Shown here: positions 27,201-33,604 of the stretch, in pieces
Layout: each line of letters starts with the position of its first letter
How positions within the stretch are numbered: the first letter of the stretch is position 1
Assembly (NCBI RefSeq): GCF_003628445.1
Contig: NZ_RBZO01000004.1
Span: 62,001-126,000, forward strand
Length of the DNA: 64,000 bases
Direction of reading: 5' to 3'
Origin: Oceanobacillus bengalensis
GTDB lineage: Bacteria > Bacillota > Bacilli > Bacillales > Amphibacillaceae
Translations under genes and position numbers: made by a program
Notes under the pieces: model-generated
Database searches by the model: none
Told to the model about the DNA's origin: nothing
What the model saw: the letters and a program-made list of their open reading frames with translations, nothing else

Positions 27201-27950
27201 TGTGTTGAACCAATCAGCACTCTCTGGTACGTCTGTCTGTTCCCCCCATACTTGCGGGGATGCAGGTGGAAGATCTGCATACCAATCATAGAAACTCAGG
27301 ATAGTAGCACCAATTAACGAAAGAAAGCGAGCCCCGCCTGCATAACTAACCATTGACATAGCAGGAATCGGACTAAATCCAGCCACACGATCTGGCCCAT
27401 ATTTCTTAATCGTGTAGATTGTTGCACTCGCAATGAGTTCACAGACATCCTTCCATTCGGCTCGAACAAAACCACCTTTTCCGCGTGCTTTTACAAATCT
27501 ACTACGCTTTTCAGGATCACTTTGAATGTTTTCCCAAGCTTTGACAGGATTTCCCCCGTTTTTCCGTTCTTCCTTCCATAGTTCATATAAGTCACCACGA
27601 ACATATGGATATTTCACTCTAGCTGGACTATATGTATACCAGGAAAAACTCGCTCCACGAGGACATCCACGTGGTTCGTATTCAGGAAAATCATCTCCAG
27701 TAGAAGGATAGTCTGTTTGCTGTGTTTCCGATGTGATAATGCCGTCTTTCACATAGATTTTCCAACTACATGAGCCCGTACAGTTTACCCCATGTGTTGA
27801 GCGAACAATCTTATCATGTTGCCATCTACGTCTGTATATATCTTCAGAATCTCTTGATCTTGGACTTTCTTCTGTCCATCCATCATTAATTACTTTTCCA
27901 CGCTTTAGATATTTAAACCTTTCTACTAGCTTGTTACCATTCTTGGCCAT
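24270..27950 (-). CDS. narG: Respiratory nitrate reductase alpha subunit NarG (copy 2)
   Basis: Molybdenum bis-MGD catalytic subunit. From ATG 27950 (AAGGGGGGGAC upstream) the protein has 1226 residues; the open frame continues to 28019 but without a ribosome site. H53, C57, C61 and C96 for FS0 and D222 for molybdenum occupy the same positions as in copy 1. The two NarGs are clearly homologous yet diverged throughout, pointing to old duplication or separate acquisition. The start overlaps the preceding small gene by 17 bases, so the small genes upstream belong to this operon. Confidence 0.96.
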   Translation of the reverse strand: MAKNGNKLVERFKYLKRGKVINDGWTEESPRSRDSEDIYRRRWQHDKIVRSTHGVNCTGSCSWKIYVKDGIITSETQQTDYPSTGDDFPEYEPRGCPRGASFSWYTYSPARVKYPYVRGDLYELWKEERKNGGNPVKAWENIQSDPEKRSRFVKARGKGGFVRAEWKDVCELIASATIYTIKKYGPDRVAGFSPIPAMSMVSYAGGARFLSLIGATILSFYDWYADLPPASPQVWGEQTDVPESADWFNTKYFIIWGTNLPQTRTPDAHFMVEARYNGTKVVGVSPDYAEYEKFADLWLPARAGTDGALAMAMTHVILKEFYVKQQTPYFVDYVKKFTDLPFLVILREHGEEYRTDRFFRASDLNDSHKLDEWKTAVWDESTSQIEVPNGTQGHRWDGGSNWNLDLTKEDGSVIDPKLSFIDDSDEVTQVTFPYFAEEDGGTLTRGVPVKHITDSIGNKLIVTTVYDLMMAHVGVDRGLLGDYPKDYNDDKPYTPAWQESITGVNKNHVIQIAKEFADNAARTKGKSMIALGGGTNHWYHSDQIYRAILNLILLTGSQGVNGGGWAHYVGQEKVRPTEGWNVVSFASDWGNAARLQNGTSFFYFATEQFRYESEINKENTTWSSKYNNMHPADVNALSARLGWLPSFPQFSQNSIDIVKESRESGAKTDKEVIDDVVRKIKAGEIEWAIENPNDPRNFPRVFFNWRSNLLGDSGKGHEYFAKHLIGGDHQVMTDAKNSWQPETVNVSEEPPEGKTDLFVSIDFRMTSSGLFSDIVLPAATWYEKFDISSTDMHPFIHPFNAAISPPWQAKSDWDSFREIAKVFSELAEEHLPATEELLMRPLGKDSQDEIAQAFGKIKDWRTGEVEAIPGKTMPNLQVIPRDFPKVYEKMITVGPEMKKGYGGKGVKIPGEKVFEELKSRLGVSKKEGIGKGNPDLYTDKKAIDAILLMSGASNGKRAVEGWKSLEAKTGQKLTEIAEERAEEDFTLRELTIQPRTSISTPVWSGMEKDGRRYSPFTVNTEYNIPWRTLTGRQSFYLDHEMILDFGEGLPLYLPPLNKGPFLKRDKGVEDNGKSITVRYLTPHQKWGIHTMFTEAMPMTQLFRGWQVVWMNEEDGASIGIKDNDFIEVYNRNGVIAARAVLTYRIPKGMVYMYHAQDRTMGVPGTAINKKRGGTHNSVTRITLKPTHMIGGYSQLSYGFNYYGPTGHQRDTMAIVRPLKEVDWLEN

Positions 27951-28227
27951 GACTGTCCCCCCCTTGCTGTATGGAATCGATTGGATTAAAACGTTCTCCA
28001 ACAATTTTAAAGCTATCATTTCCAGCTTCTAATTCTTCAAGAAAAACCGTTAATGTTGGTGCATTAGCTGCTACCAAAATCAGCCGTTCTAGTGCATCTA
28101 AATCATCTATTTTATAAATAGAATCTACAATCCCAGGTGCTATGTCGCCAAACCGCAACTTGAGTACATGGAGTAAGTCTTCCCTATCCTGGACAAAACC
28201 TGCTTCATTCTCAAAGAAAAACAACAC
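27934..28227 (-). CDS. Conserved small protein at the head of the second nar operon
   Basis: I place the start at GTG 28227, preceded by AAAGGAGGAGAA, giving 97 residues; a longer frame to 28281 lacks a site and overlaps the previous gene. The sequence is soluble, acidic and probably helical (QDREDLLHVLKLRFGDIAPG, DLDALERLILVAANAPTLT). No recognised domain. Overlap with narG2 implies coupled translation and a role with the second nitrate reductase. Confidence 0.75.
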   Translation of the reverse strand: MLFFFENEAGFVQDREDLLHVLKLRFGDIAPGIVDSIYKIDDLDALERLILVAANAPTLTVFLEELEAGNDSFKIVGERFNPIDSIQQGGDSHGQEW

Positions 28228-28249
28228 TTCTCCTCCTTTTTTCCTTATG

Positions 28250-28561
28250 CTATGGGGCCATTTTTTTGAAATAATCATCAATTAATACTTGCTTACATGT
28301 TTCTCCTGCTTCATCGATAAAGGTGTCTAGTGCTTTATCATCTTCTAAAGATTCATAGGAGAAAAACTGTTCTTTTTCATTATTAAAATGTTCTCCAAAT
28401 CGCAGAACAACTTTGATTCCTTCTTCTTGTTTGATCCCAGTTACTTGTAAGTCGTACGAGTGGATATGGTACTTGTTCTCCAACTCTTTCGTAATCTTTT
28501 GGTACAATTTTGGAGAAATAGAGATTAGGGATTTAATATTTATTTCCTGCTCTTCGCTCAT
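28250..28561 (-). CDS. Unknown 103-residue protein in the second nar operon
   Basis: A soluble, acidic protein with a good AGAGGTG site before the ATG. It is rich in Lys and Glu, has one cysteine near residue 89 (GETCKQVL) and shows no motif I recognise. It lies between the hemerythrin gene (gap 17 bases) and the 97-residue gene, all co-directional with narG2. The context suggests an accessory role in nitrate reductase 2 production or nitrogen-oxide stress, but nothing in the sequence proves it. Confidence 0.75.
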   Translation of the reverse strand: MSEEQEINIKSLISISPKLYQKITKELENKYHIHSYDLQVTGIKQEEGIKVVLRFGEHFNNEKEQFFSYESLEDDKALDTFIDEAGETCKQVLIDDYFKKMAP

Positions 28562-28578
28562 GAATAATCACCTCTTCA

Positions 28579-28995
28579 TTAATGATGCGGCAAAATTCGT
28601 TCTTCCTCTTGGTTATGGTACAAATCGACGTGAACAAGTGCGTGAAGTTTCTCCAGTACGCCCTTATTAAACCCTTCCTTTTCAAGTGATTGTTTAATTT
28701 CCTTTACTAAAAACCGCATGATATTATGATCTCGAGTTAACTGAATGACATCATCTTTTAGCTTTGGATTTTCCTCTACTAAATCTTTATATAATCCCTT
28801 TTCTTCTGCATCTGCATGTCTAAGCGTGCGTGTTTCCCAATGTTCAACAGCAATGAATGCAGTTTCCAAAGCCTTGTCCATTTGTTTATGCTCTATTAAT
28901 TTTGCTAGGATATCATTTAACTCACTTGCTTCATTCAGGGCTGCCTCATGAATTGCAGCATGACTATCTACATGTTTTAAACCTGGACCTGACAT
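28579..28995 (-). CDS. Hemerythrin-domain (HHE) protein
   Basis: A 138-residue helical-bundle protein with the spaced His/Glu pattern of di-iron hemerythrin-like proteins: SHAAIHEAA near the start, VEHWETRTLRHADAEEKGLY in the middle, RDHNIM, then HALVHVDLYHNQEEERILPHH at the end. Such proteins bind oxygen or NO, or protect and repair iron centres. A TAGGAGGG site precedes the ATG. It is the first gene of the second nar operon, so it probably senses or scavenges oxygen or NO for that enzyme. Upstream is only a TGTGA half-site near 29044-29048, not a full FNR box. Confidence 0.88.
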   Translation of the reverse strand: MSGPGLKHVDSHAAIHEAALNEASELNDILAKLIEHKQMDKALETAFIAVEHWETRTLRHADAEEKGLYKDLVEENPKLKDDVIQLTRDHNIMRFLVKEIKQSLEKEGFNKGVLEKLHALVHVDLYHNQEEERILPHH

Positions 28996-29172
28996 ATTTT
29001 CATCCCTCCTAATCTATTGTCACTACTTTTTTAAAAATATATATCACAATTATGAGGTTTAATTTCCTTTTTTATACTTAAATTCCACTAATCAAGTTGG
29101 AAAACGCGATTATTGTTCATCAATTTGGCAAATATCCTGTTCGGTTACACTATCGCTTCAAATCCAATCCAT

Positions 29173-29214
29173 AAAAAAGCCGAGCAACAGCTTTTTACAG
29201 CAATTGCTCGGCTT
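29173..29214 (-). terminator. Terminator of the radical SAM gene
   Basis: An 11-bp stem AAGCCGAGCAA/TTGCTCGGCTT with a T run on the minus strand, directly downstream of the stop at 29224. Confidence 0.85.
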
Positions 29215-29223
29215 CCATAATAA

Positions 29224-30357
29224 TTATACAGTTGTTTTCTTTCCCTTTTGTCTCATTGCTCTTGGTATATACACACAATATGGTTCACTTTCCATGTAGT
29301 CGCCTGTCACGTTATACGCTCTTGACCTTGACCCGCCACAAACATGTCGGAATTCGCAGATACCACATTTCCCTTTGTATTTATCAGGATTCCTTAAATT
29401 TTTAAATATCTCAGATTCCCTATATATTGTGGATAACGGTGTTTTCCTTACATTACCTGCTTTAATTGGTAATAACCCACTTGGGAAAACATCTCCCGTA
29501 TGCGAAATGAAGACAAATCCATTTCCATCATTCACGCCTTGTGGAGCACGACCTAACCCGTCAATTTGACCTGTCTTTCCTTGATTGATGGCATCTTCGT
29601 AAAAAATATGTTCCTTGTCACTCATACCTCTATGCTCGCGCATTTTATTTTGAATAACGACACGGCGATAATGCTGTCCTGCAGTTGTTTTGATATCAAA
29701 CGGAACACGTTTCGATAGATTATATAACCATCTAAATACTTTTTCGTGCTCTGCTGGGGAAATCATGTCAGACTCTTTTCCCCTTCCAGTAGGAACAAGG
29801 AAAAACACACTCCATAAAACAACTCCTAACTTTTCCACCATTTCTGCCAGTTCATCTAAGTATTCATAATTATATCTTGAAATTACTGTATTAATTTGTA
29901 ATGGCATATCCAACTCATGTAAGTAGTTGATTGCATTCATCGTCAAATCAAAAGAACCTTCCGTACCACGAAAATGATCATGGACCTCGGCACAATGACC
30001 GTCAATACTAAACGCCCATCTAGCAAGTCCAATATCTTTAGCTTTTTGCATTGCTTCTTTTGTGACATTCGGTGTTGCTGATGGTGTCATTGATACGCGA
30101 ACACCTTTCTTAATTGCATATTCAGCAATATCAAATACATCAGGACGCTCTAATGGATCCCCACCAGTAAATACAAGCATTGGATTGTCCATTTCAAAAA
30201 TATCATCAATTAGTTTTTTACCTTCTTCAAACGTTAATTCTAATGGGTGTCTGTGATACTGTGCCTCAGCTCTACAGTGCAAACAATGCAACTGACATGC
30301 ACGTGTCAATTCCCATATAACAATAAAAGGATCTTTGTTATAATCTCGATTAAACAT
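29224..30357 (-). CDS. Radical SAM/SPASM enzyme, heme-biosynthesis (AhbD/TIGR04053)-like
   Basis: The N-terminal C-x3-C-x2-C cluster motif is in CQLHCLHC, the SAM-binding GGDP in VFTGGDPLERPD, and a C-terminal SPASM-type cysteine set in CGICEFRHVCGG with a late cysteine. The layout matches the Ahb/NirJ-like group that decarboxylates or modifies heme precursors; the fit to TIGR04053 is my recollection. The start is ATG 30357, preceded by GGTGGG; a GTG at 30369 has no site. It has its own perfect FNR box. A role in making heme under anaerobic conditions for NarI and the heme-copper enzyme would fit, but the substrate is not provable here. Confidence 0.85.
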   Translation of the reverse strand: MFNRDYNKDPFIVIWELTRACQLHCLHCRAEAQYHRHPLELTFEEGKKLIDDIFEMDNPMLVFTGGDPLERPDVFDIAEYAIKKGVRVSMTPSATPNVTKEAMQKAKDIGLARWAFSIDGHCAEVHDHFRGTEGSFDLTMNAINYLHELDMPLQINTVISRYNYEYLDELAEMVEKLGVVLWSVFFLVPTGRGKESDMISPAEHEKVFRWLYNLSKRVPFDIKTTAGQHYRRVVIQNKMREHRGMSDKEHIFYEDAINQGKTGQIDGLGRAPQGVNDGNGFVFISHTGDVFPSGLLPIKAGNVRKTPLSTIYRESEIFKNLRNPDKYKGKCGICEFRHVCGGSRSRAYNVTGDYMESEPYCVYIPRAMRQKGKKTTV

Positions 30358-30393
30358 CTTTTTTCCCACCCTTGGTGAATTGTATTTACTTAA

Positions 30394-30436
30394 AGTGTAG
30401 CACGGCTGTATTTAATATGATGTGAGAATTGTCACA
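30394..30436 (-). promoter_or_regulatory. FNR-type promoter of the radical SAM gene
   Basis: The box at 30421-30436 reads TGTGA-GAATTG-TCACA, a perfect match. The -10 hexamer TACACT at 30394-30399 lies 21 bases away, as in the other promoters of the set. Confidence 0.78.
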
Positions 30437-30452
30437 CATCATATCCTTCATT

Positions 30453-30488
30453 AAAAACAACCCCCGATGATTGTCAATATCGAGGGTT
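30453..30488 (-). terminator. Terminator of the DUF2249 gene
   Basis: AACCCTCGAT pairs with ATCGGGGGTT (one mismatch) on the minus strand, followed by five T residues. Confidence 0.75.
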
Positions 30489-30500
30489 ATTTGATTTCGG

Positions 30501-30740
30501 TTATTTTTTACCTATTGCAACTTGCCAAAGATCAGGCCCATTTTCAAGGTATTCCCAAGTAAATAATCCTTCTTTTTCTATCATAAGTTGATATTGTAAT
30601 GGCTTTGGATCATGGTCGTTCGATAGATGCATAAATTCACCTGGTTGTAATCCATCAAATGCTTCTAGGATTTTAACATGACGAATTCTTGGTGTAATAT
30701 CTGGTGCATGAATTTTTACTTTATATTCGATACCATTCAT
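30501..30740 (-). CDS. DUF2249-domain protein
   Basis: A 79-residue protein covering the DUF2249 pattern: IRHVKILEAFDGLQPGEF, the DHDPKPLQYQL core and a C-terminal WEYLENGPDLWQVAI. DUF2249 is often encoded beside hemerythrin-like proteins and denitrification genes and resembles the TusA/SirA fold; the biochemical role is unsettled. GGAGGG precedes the ATG. It has its own terminator and sits between the CuA lipoprotein and the radical SAM gene on the same strand. Confidence 0.88.
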   Translation of the reverse strand: MNGIEYKVKIHAPDITPRIRHVKILEAFDGLQPGEFMHLSNDHDPKPLQYQLMIEKEGLFTWEYLENGPDLWQVAIGKK

Positions 30741-30906
30741 TGTACTACCCTCCAGTTTTTTTAGATTTATTAATTTATTGCAGATACAAATTTTGAAGTA
30801 AGTGCACGTAGTTTTCCGTTACGATCAACCAACATGCTCGCAATTATTTAGCTTTAAAAAGTTGAAAAGCATTAACCTAGTGTATTGCTGGAATTGTAGA
30901 TATACT

Positions 30907-31329
30907 CTATATCACTACTAAAGTAGCCACCATTTCTCCATGACCTTCACCACAGAAAATGTTGCAATAGATTCTATATTCACCAGGTTCGTCTGGTGTA
31001 AATGTTACTTCGCCATCTCCTTCGATTGTTACATCAAACTCATCAATCGATATACCATGATGTCCTTCTTCATTAGTTAATGTTAATGTTACTTCTTCAC
31101 CAGACTGTACAACATATTCATCTTGACCAAGATCATAGTTTGTTGCTATTATATTTACATCATTATTTGCTGATGCTTCCGCAGATGAATCTGTTTCTTC
31201 TACCTGCTCCGTAGCTTCTGAATCTGGAGTATCCGACGTATCACTTGTAGCATCTGTATCTTCGCCACCACACGCTGCAAGCATTAAAATAAAACTTAGG
31301 AATAGAGTTACTAATAAACCTTTCTTCAT
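30907..31329 (-). CDS. Stand-alone CuA-type cupredoxin lipoprotein
   Basis: From ATG 31329 (AGGAGGG upstream) the protein has 140 residues: signal peptide with lipobox LAAC (C20), an acidic Ser/Thr/Asp/Glu linker (about 21-55), then one cupredoxin domain. The C-terminal motif has C122, C126, H130 and M133, the C-x3-C-x3-H-x2-M set of a binuclear CuA centre, with a preceding ligand His in EEGHHGISI. No transmembrane anchor or partner subunit I is adjacent. It could shuttle electrons to a heme-copper enzyme or serve as a detached subunit II. It has an FNR box at class II spacing plus a second box. Confidence 0.88.
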   Translation of the reverse strand: MKKGLLVTLFLSFILMLAACGGEDTDATSDTSDTPDSEATEQVEETDSSAEASANNDVNIIATNYDLGQDEYVVQSGEEVTLTLTNEEGHHGISIDEFDVTIEGDGEVTFTPDEPGEYRIYCNIFCGEGHGEMVATLVVI

Positions 31330-31374
31330 ATAAAGCCCTCCTAGAATATTTTTAACTATCTTGTCGACATCCTT

Positions 31375-31417
31375 ATCATAAACCTTCATGAATCATTATG
31401 ATGTGATTTATCGCACA
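31375..31417 (-). promoter_or_regulatory. FNR-type promoter of the CuA lipoprotein
   Basis: The box at 31402-31417 reads TGTGA-TTTATC-GCACA (one mismatch). The -10 TATGAT (5 of 6) is at 31375-31380, 21 bases away. Confidence 0.72.
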
Positions 31418-31424
31418 AACTAGC

Positions 31425-31440
31425 TATGATTCTCATCACA
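31425..31440. promoter_or_regulatory. Second FNR-type box between the divergent genes
   Basis: TATGA-TTCTCA-TCACA, centred 23 bases upstream of the previous box. It may act as an auxiliary site for the lipoprotein promoter or as an upstream operator for the regulator gene. Confidence 0.55.
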
Positions 31441-31540
31441 GTGTTACGATTAGTAAGTGTCGTTAACATATCAATCTATCTCCTATTTTATAAATATGTA
31501 TGCTACAATTAATTAGGATTGTTTTAATAGAGCAATTGAC

Positions 31541-31583
31541 AATGACTTTTATCACACCAAAAGGAATAATAAATTGATAAAAT
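31541..31583 (+). promoter_or_regulatory. FNR-type promoter of the second Crp/Fnr regulator
   Basis: The box at 31541-31556 reads AATGA-CTTTTA-TCACA (two mismatches in the left half). The -10 TAAAAT (5 of 6) at 31578-31583 is 21 bases downstream, matching the rest of the set. Confidence 0.65.
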
Positions 31584-31632
31584 GAAGGTAACTAAATGTA
31601 AACGGTTTATATATAAAGAAAGGATGGCCCAC

Positions 31633-32325
31633 ATGTTTCCAGTATCTGTAAAGGATTTGTTGCAGCGATTTTCTTTGTTTAAAGATTTAAATGATATAGA
31701 AATGGAGCCTATCGTTGACTTGGCACAAAATAGAACGTATCGTCAGGGATCACATATCTTTATGCAAGGTGACCCGATGACAAATGTATATTTCATTCAT
31801 CAAGGAAAGATTAAAATTTATAGAACGGACATGCATGGAAAGGAACAAATCATTAATGTATTTGAAAAGGGGCAAATGTTCCCTCATCATGGCTTTTTCA
31901 GGAAAGATAATTACCCGGCACATGCTGAAGTGTTAGAAGATGCAGTCCTTATCTATATTCCTATCCATTCTTTTGAAAACTTTTTAATTACACACCCAGA
32001 CATAAGTATTAAGCTTTTCCGAGTACTTGGAGAGCGACTTCTTGATTTACAAAATCGTTTAGAAGAAAAGATCTTATACAATACCTATGAACAAATCATT
32101 TTACTCCTAATTCGAATTGCAAATAATCATGGGAAAGAGTTAGACAACGGTGAAATAAACGTAACAACGCAATTTACAAATCGTGACTTAGCGAATATGA
32201 TTGGATCTAGTCGTGAAACAGTGAGCAGGACGTTAACACAATTAAAGAAGAAACACTTATTACATACAGATAAAGATGGAAATATGATTGTTAGTGTTGA
32301 AGCATTAAAAGAAGAATTATTTTAA
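31633..32325 (+). CDS. Crp/Fnr-family regulator without iron-sulfur cysteines
   Basis: 230 residues: N-terminal cyclic-nucleotide-like sensor domain (about 10-130), a long dimerisation helix, and a C-terminal winged helix with recognition segment GSSRETVSRTL, whose E-x2-SR pattern fits reading of TGTGA half-sites. The protein contains no cysteine, so it cannot bind an Fnr-type cluster. Histidines near FPHHGFF and PAHAEV make heme sensing conceivable, as in DNR-type NO sensors. The ATG at 31633 has GGA 8 bases upstream; the open frame begins earlier at 31582 without a site. It lies between the CuA lipoprotein and the heme-copper operon and is probably an NO- or redox-responsive partner of Fnr. 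Confidence 0.88.
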   Translation: MFPVSVKDLLQRFSLFKDLNDIEMEPIVDLAQNRTYRQGSHIFMQGDPMTNVYFIHQGKIKIYRTDMHGKEQIINVFEKGQMFPHHGFFRKDNYPAHAEVLEDAVLIYIPIHSFENFLITHPDISIKLFRVLGERLLDLQNRLEEKILYNTYEQIILLLIRIANNHGKELDNGEINVTTQFTNRDLANMIGSSRETVSRTLTQLKKKHLLHTDKDGNMIVSVEALKEELF

Positions 32326-32358
32326 CAATAGAGAGGCTTCCCCAGGTATCAGCAAAAA

Positions 32359-33035
32359 AACAAGAGGCTGAGACAAAACTAAAACCTTCCAATCAAAAGA
32401 CGAATATTATAGCATAGGAATCTCAGAATGTTAACATTCTACAATTGAATATTAATTCATAGTTGATATAAAGTGTAGATATATTTAATTCATAATTGTT
32501 TTAAGCACTCCGTTCCGGAAAGACACTTCGCTTTCCACGGGCGGCTGGTGAGCCTCCTCCGTGCTAACGCACTACGCAGTCTCACCTAGGCCTATCCTCC
32601 CGTAGGAGTCTTCGTGTCTTTCCTCCACTAAGCTCCTGCTCTACTTGATTTCCACTAAAAAAACGATGCTTTTGCGAGGAAAAACTGCCCAGAACGTAAT
32701 TATTTTATGTTCGATAGCTTTAATAACATCTAGAGCACTTAATATAGCGTAGGCAGAATGCGTAGACTCCTGCGGGAACAGCACGTGTCTGAAGACCCCA
32801 CAGGAAGTGGTCTTCTTCCGAGGAGGGCTGAGGCCGTGCCCGCGGAAAGCGAAGCATTCTGCCGCAGCGAATGACTACACACAACATTCATAAGTGTGAG
32901 CGTGAGCTACACTATTCTGAATTAAATAGATCCGAAGTCTATACAAAGTCCTCCATTAATTTGAATTTAATGGAGGACTTAAACTTATAGTTCGGATTTT
33001 TCTTTACTAAATTTCTTTTGTCCCAGCCTCTTGTT
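32359..33035. repeat. Outer inverted repeat enclosing composite repeat R4
   Basis: AACAAGAGGCTGAGACAAAA at 32359-32378 and its complement at 33016-33035 (one mismatch) bracket a 677-base segment between two convergent genes. Copy R4 lies inside. A further 14-bp-stem hairpin (CTCCATTAA/TTAATGGAG core) is at about 32947-32981. No gene is visible in the segment. Confidence 0.75.
32462..32943. repeat. Composite structured repeat, copy R4 (most complete)
   Basis: Imperfect terminal inverted repeats lie near 32462-32495 and 32912-32943. Module A (32508-32632) is closed by GGAAAGACAC at 32517-32526 and GTGTCTTTCC at 32614-32623. Module B (32748-32870) is closed by GGCAGAATGC at 32752-32761 and GCATTCTGCC at 32854-32863. 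Inner hairpins in module A include CTCC/GGAG and GTGC/GCAC. The modules are GC-rich compared with the surrounding DNA. Confidence 0.87.
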
Positions 33036-33041
33036 GTAAAC

Positions 33042-33599
33042 TCATTCATACTCCGATTTATCAATAAATAATGTTTGAATAAAATATATCATAATAGCTA
33101 ATGCAAGGAATACAAATCCCCAACCAAGTGTTTTTTGTTCAACGATTAAATAATTATTGCAAAGTTGCGTTGGTGAAGCAATATAAAGCCATGCCATTAC
33201 CCCAAATAAGACACTTAATGAGACATATATTATATTCTTACCAAGGCTCCCTAGCTTTTTCCAACTATCACGTAAAGGGATTCCAGCCAAGAATGGTAAA
33301 CTAATAAACTTAAATATTTCTACTGCTGGGATTGTTAGTGCCTCATCCATCGTACGTGGAAGCAACCAGTAAAGTACAATAATCATAAAAAGGATAATTC
33401 CTGGTACACCATTACTGTTCCATTTTGCAAAGAAATTAGGAAATCGTTTCTGGAAAAACGGGGCCATTAGGAACCCTGCAACAACGAAAAGGGGCATTTG
33501 CATGTGCATATGAATTGCCATTACAGATTCTGCTAATGTAACAACTGGTGGGAGCATTAAGAATATATACAACACAAGTCCATAGATTGCTTGTTTCAT
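33042..33599 (-). CDS. Six-helix membrane protein linked to SCO and the heme-copper operon
   Basis: A 185-residue integral membrane protein with about six hydrophobic segments and a His/Met-rich loop between the first two (MAIHMHMQMP), which could bind copper. It starts 5 bases after the SCO gene, so the two are co-expressed. I do not recognise the family. A role in copper delivery or assembly of the CuA/CuB enzyme is the natural guess from the neighbours and the histidine/methionine run; the sequence gives no further proof. Confidence 0.82.
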   Translation of the reverse strand: MKQAIYGLVLYIFLMLPPVVTLAESVMAIHMHMQMPLFVVAGFLMAPFFQKRFPNFFAKWNSNGVPGIILFMIIVLYWLLPRTMDEALTIPAVEIFKFISLPFLAGIPLRDSWKKLGSLGKNIIYVSLSVLFGVMAWLYIASPTQLCNNYLIVEQKTLGWGFVFLALAIMIYFIQTLFIDKSEYE

Positions 33600-33604
33600 C
33601 TTTT

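Noticed and set aside
24270-28019. The longer NarG2 frame starting at 28019.
   Set aside because: No ribosome site there; ATG 27950 has a strong one and aligns residue for residue with NarG1.
29041-29060. An FNR box in front of the hemerythrin-nar2 operon.
   Set aside because: Only one TGTGA half-site is present and no -10 occurs at the spacing used by the other promoters.
4780-32943. The structured repeats as group II intron or CRISPR fragments.
   Set aside because: No reverse transcriptase, no domain V-like hairpin recognised, and no regular short repeat-spacer pattern; the copies are dispersed and long.
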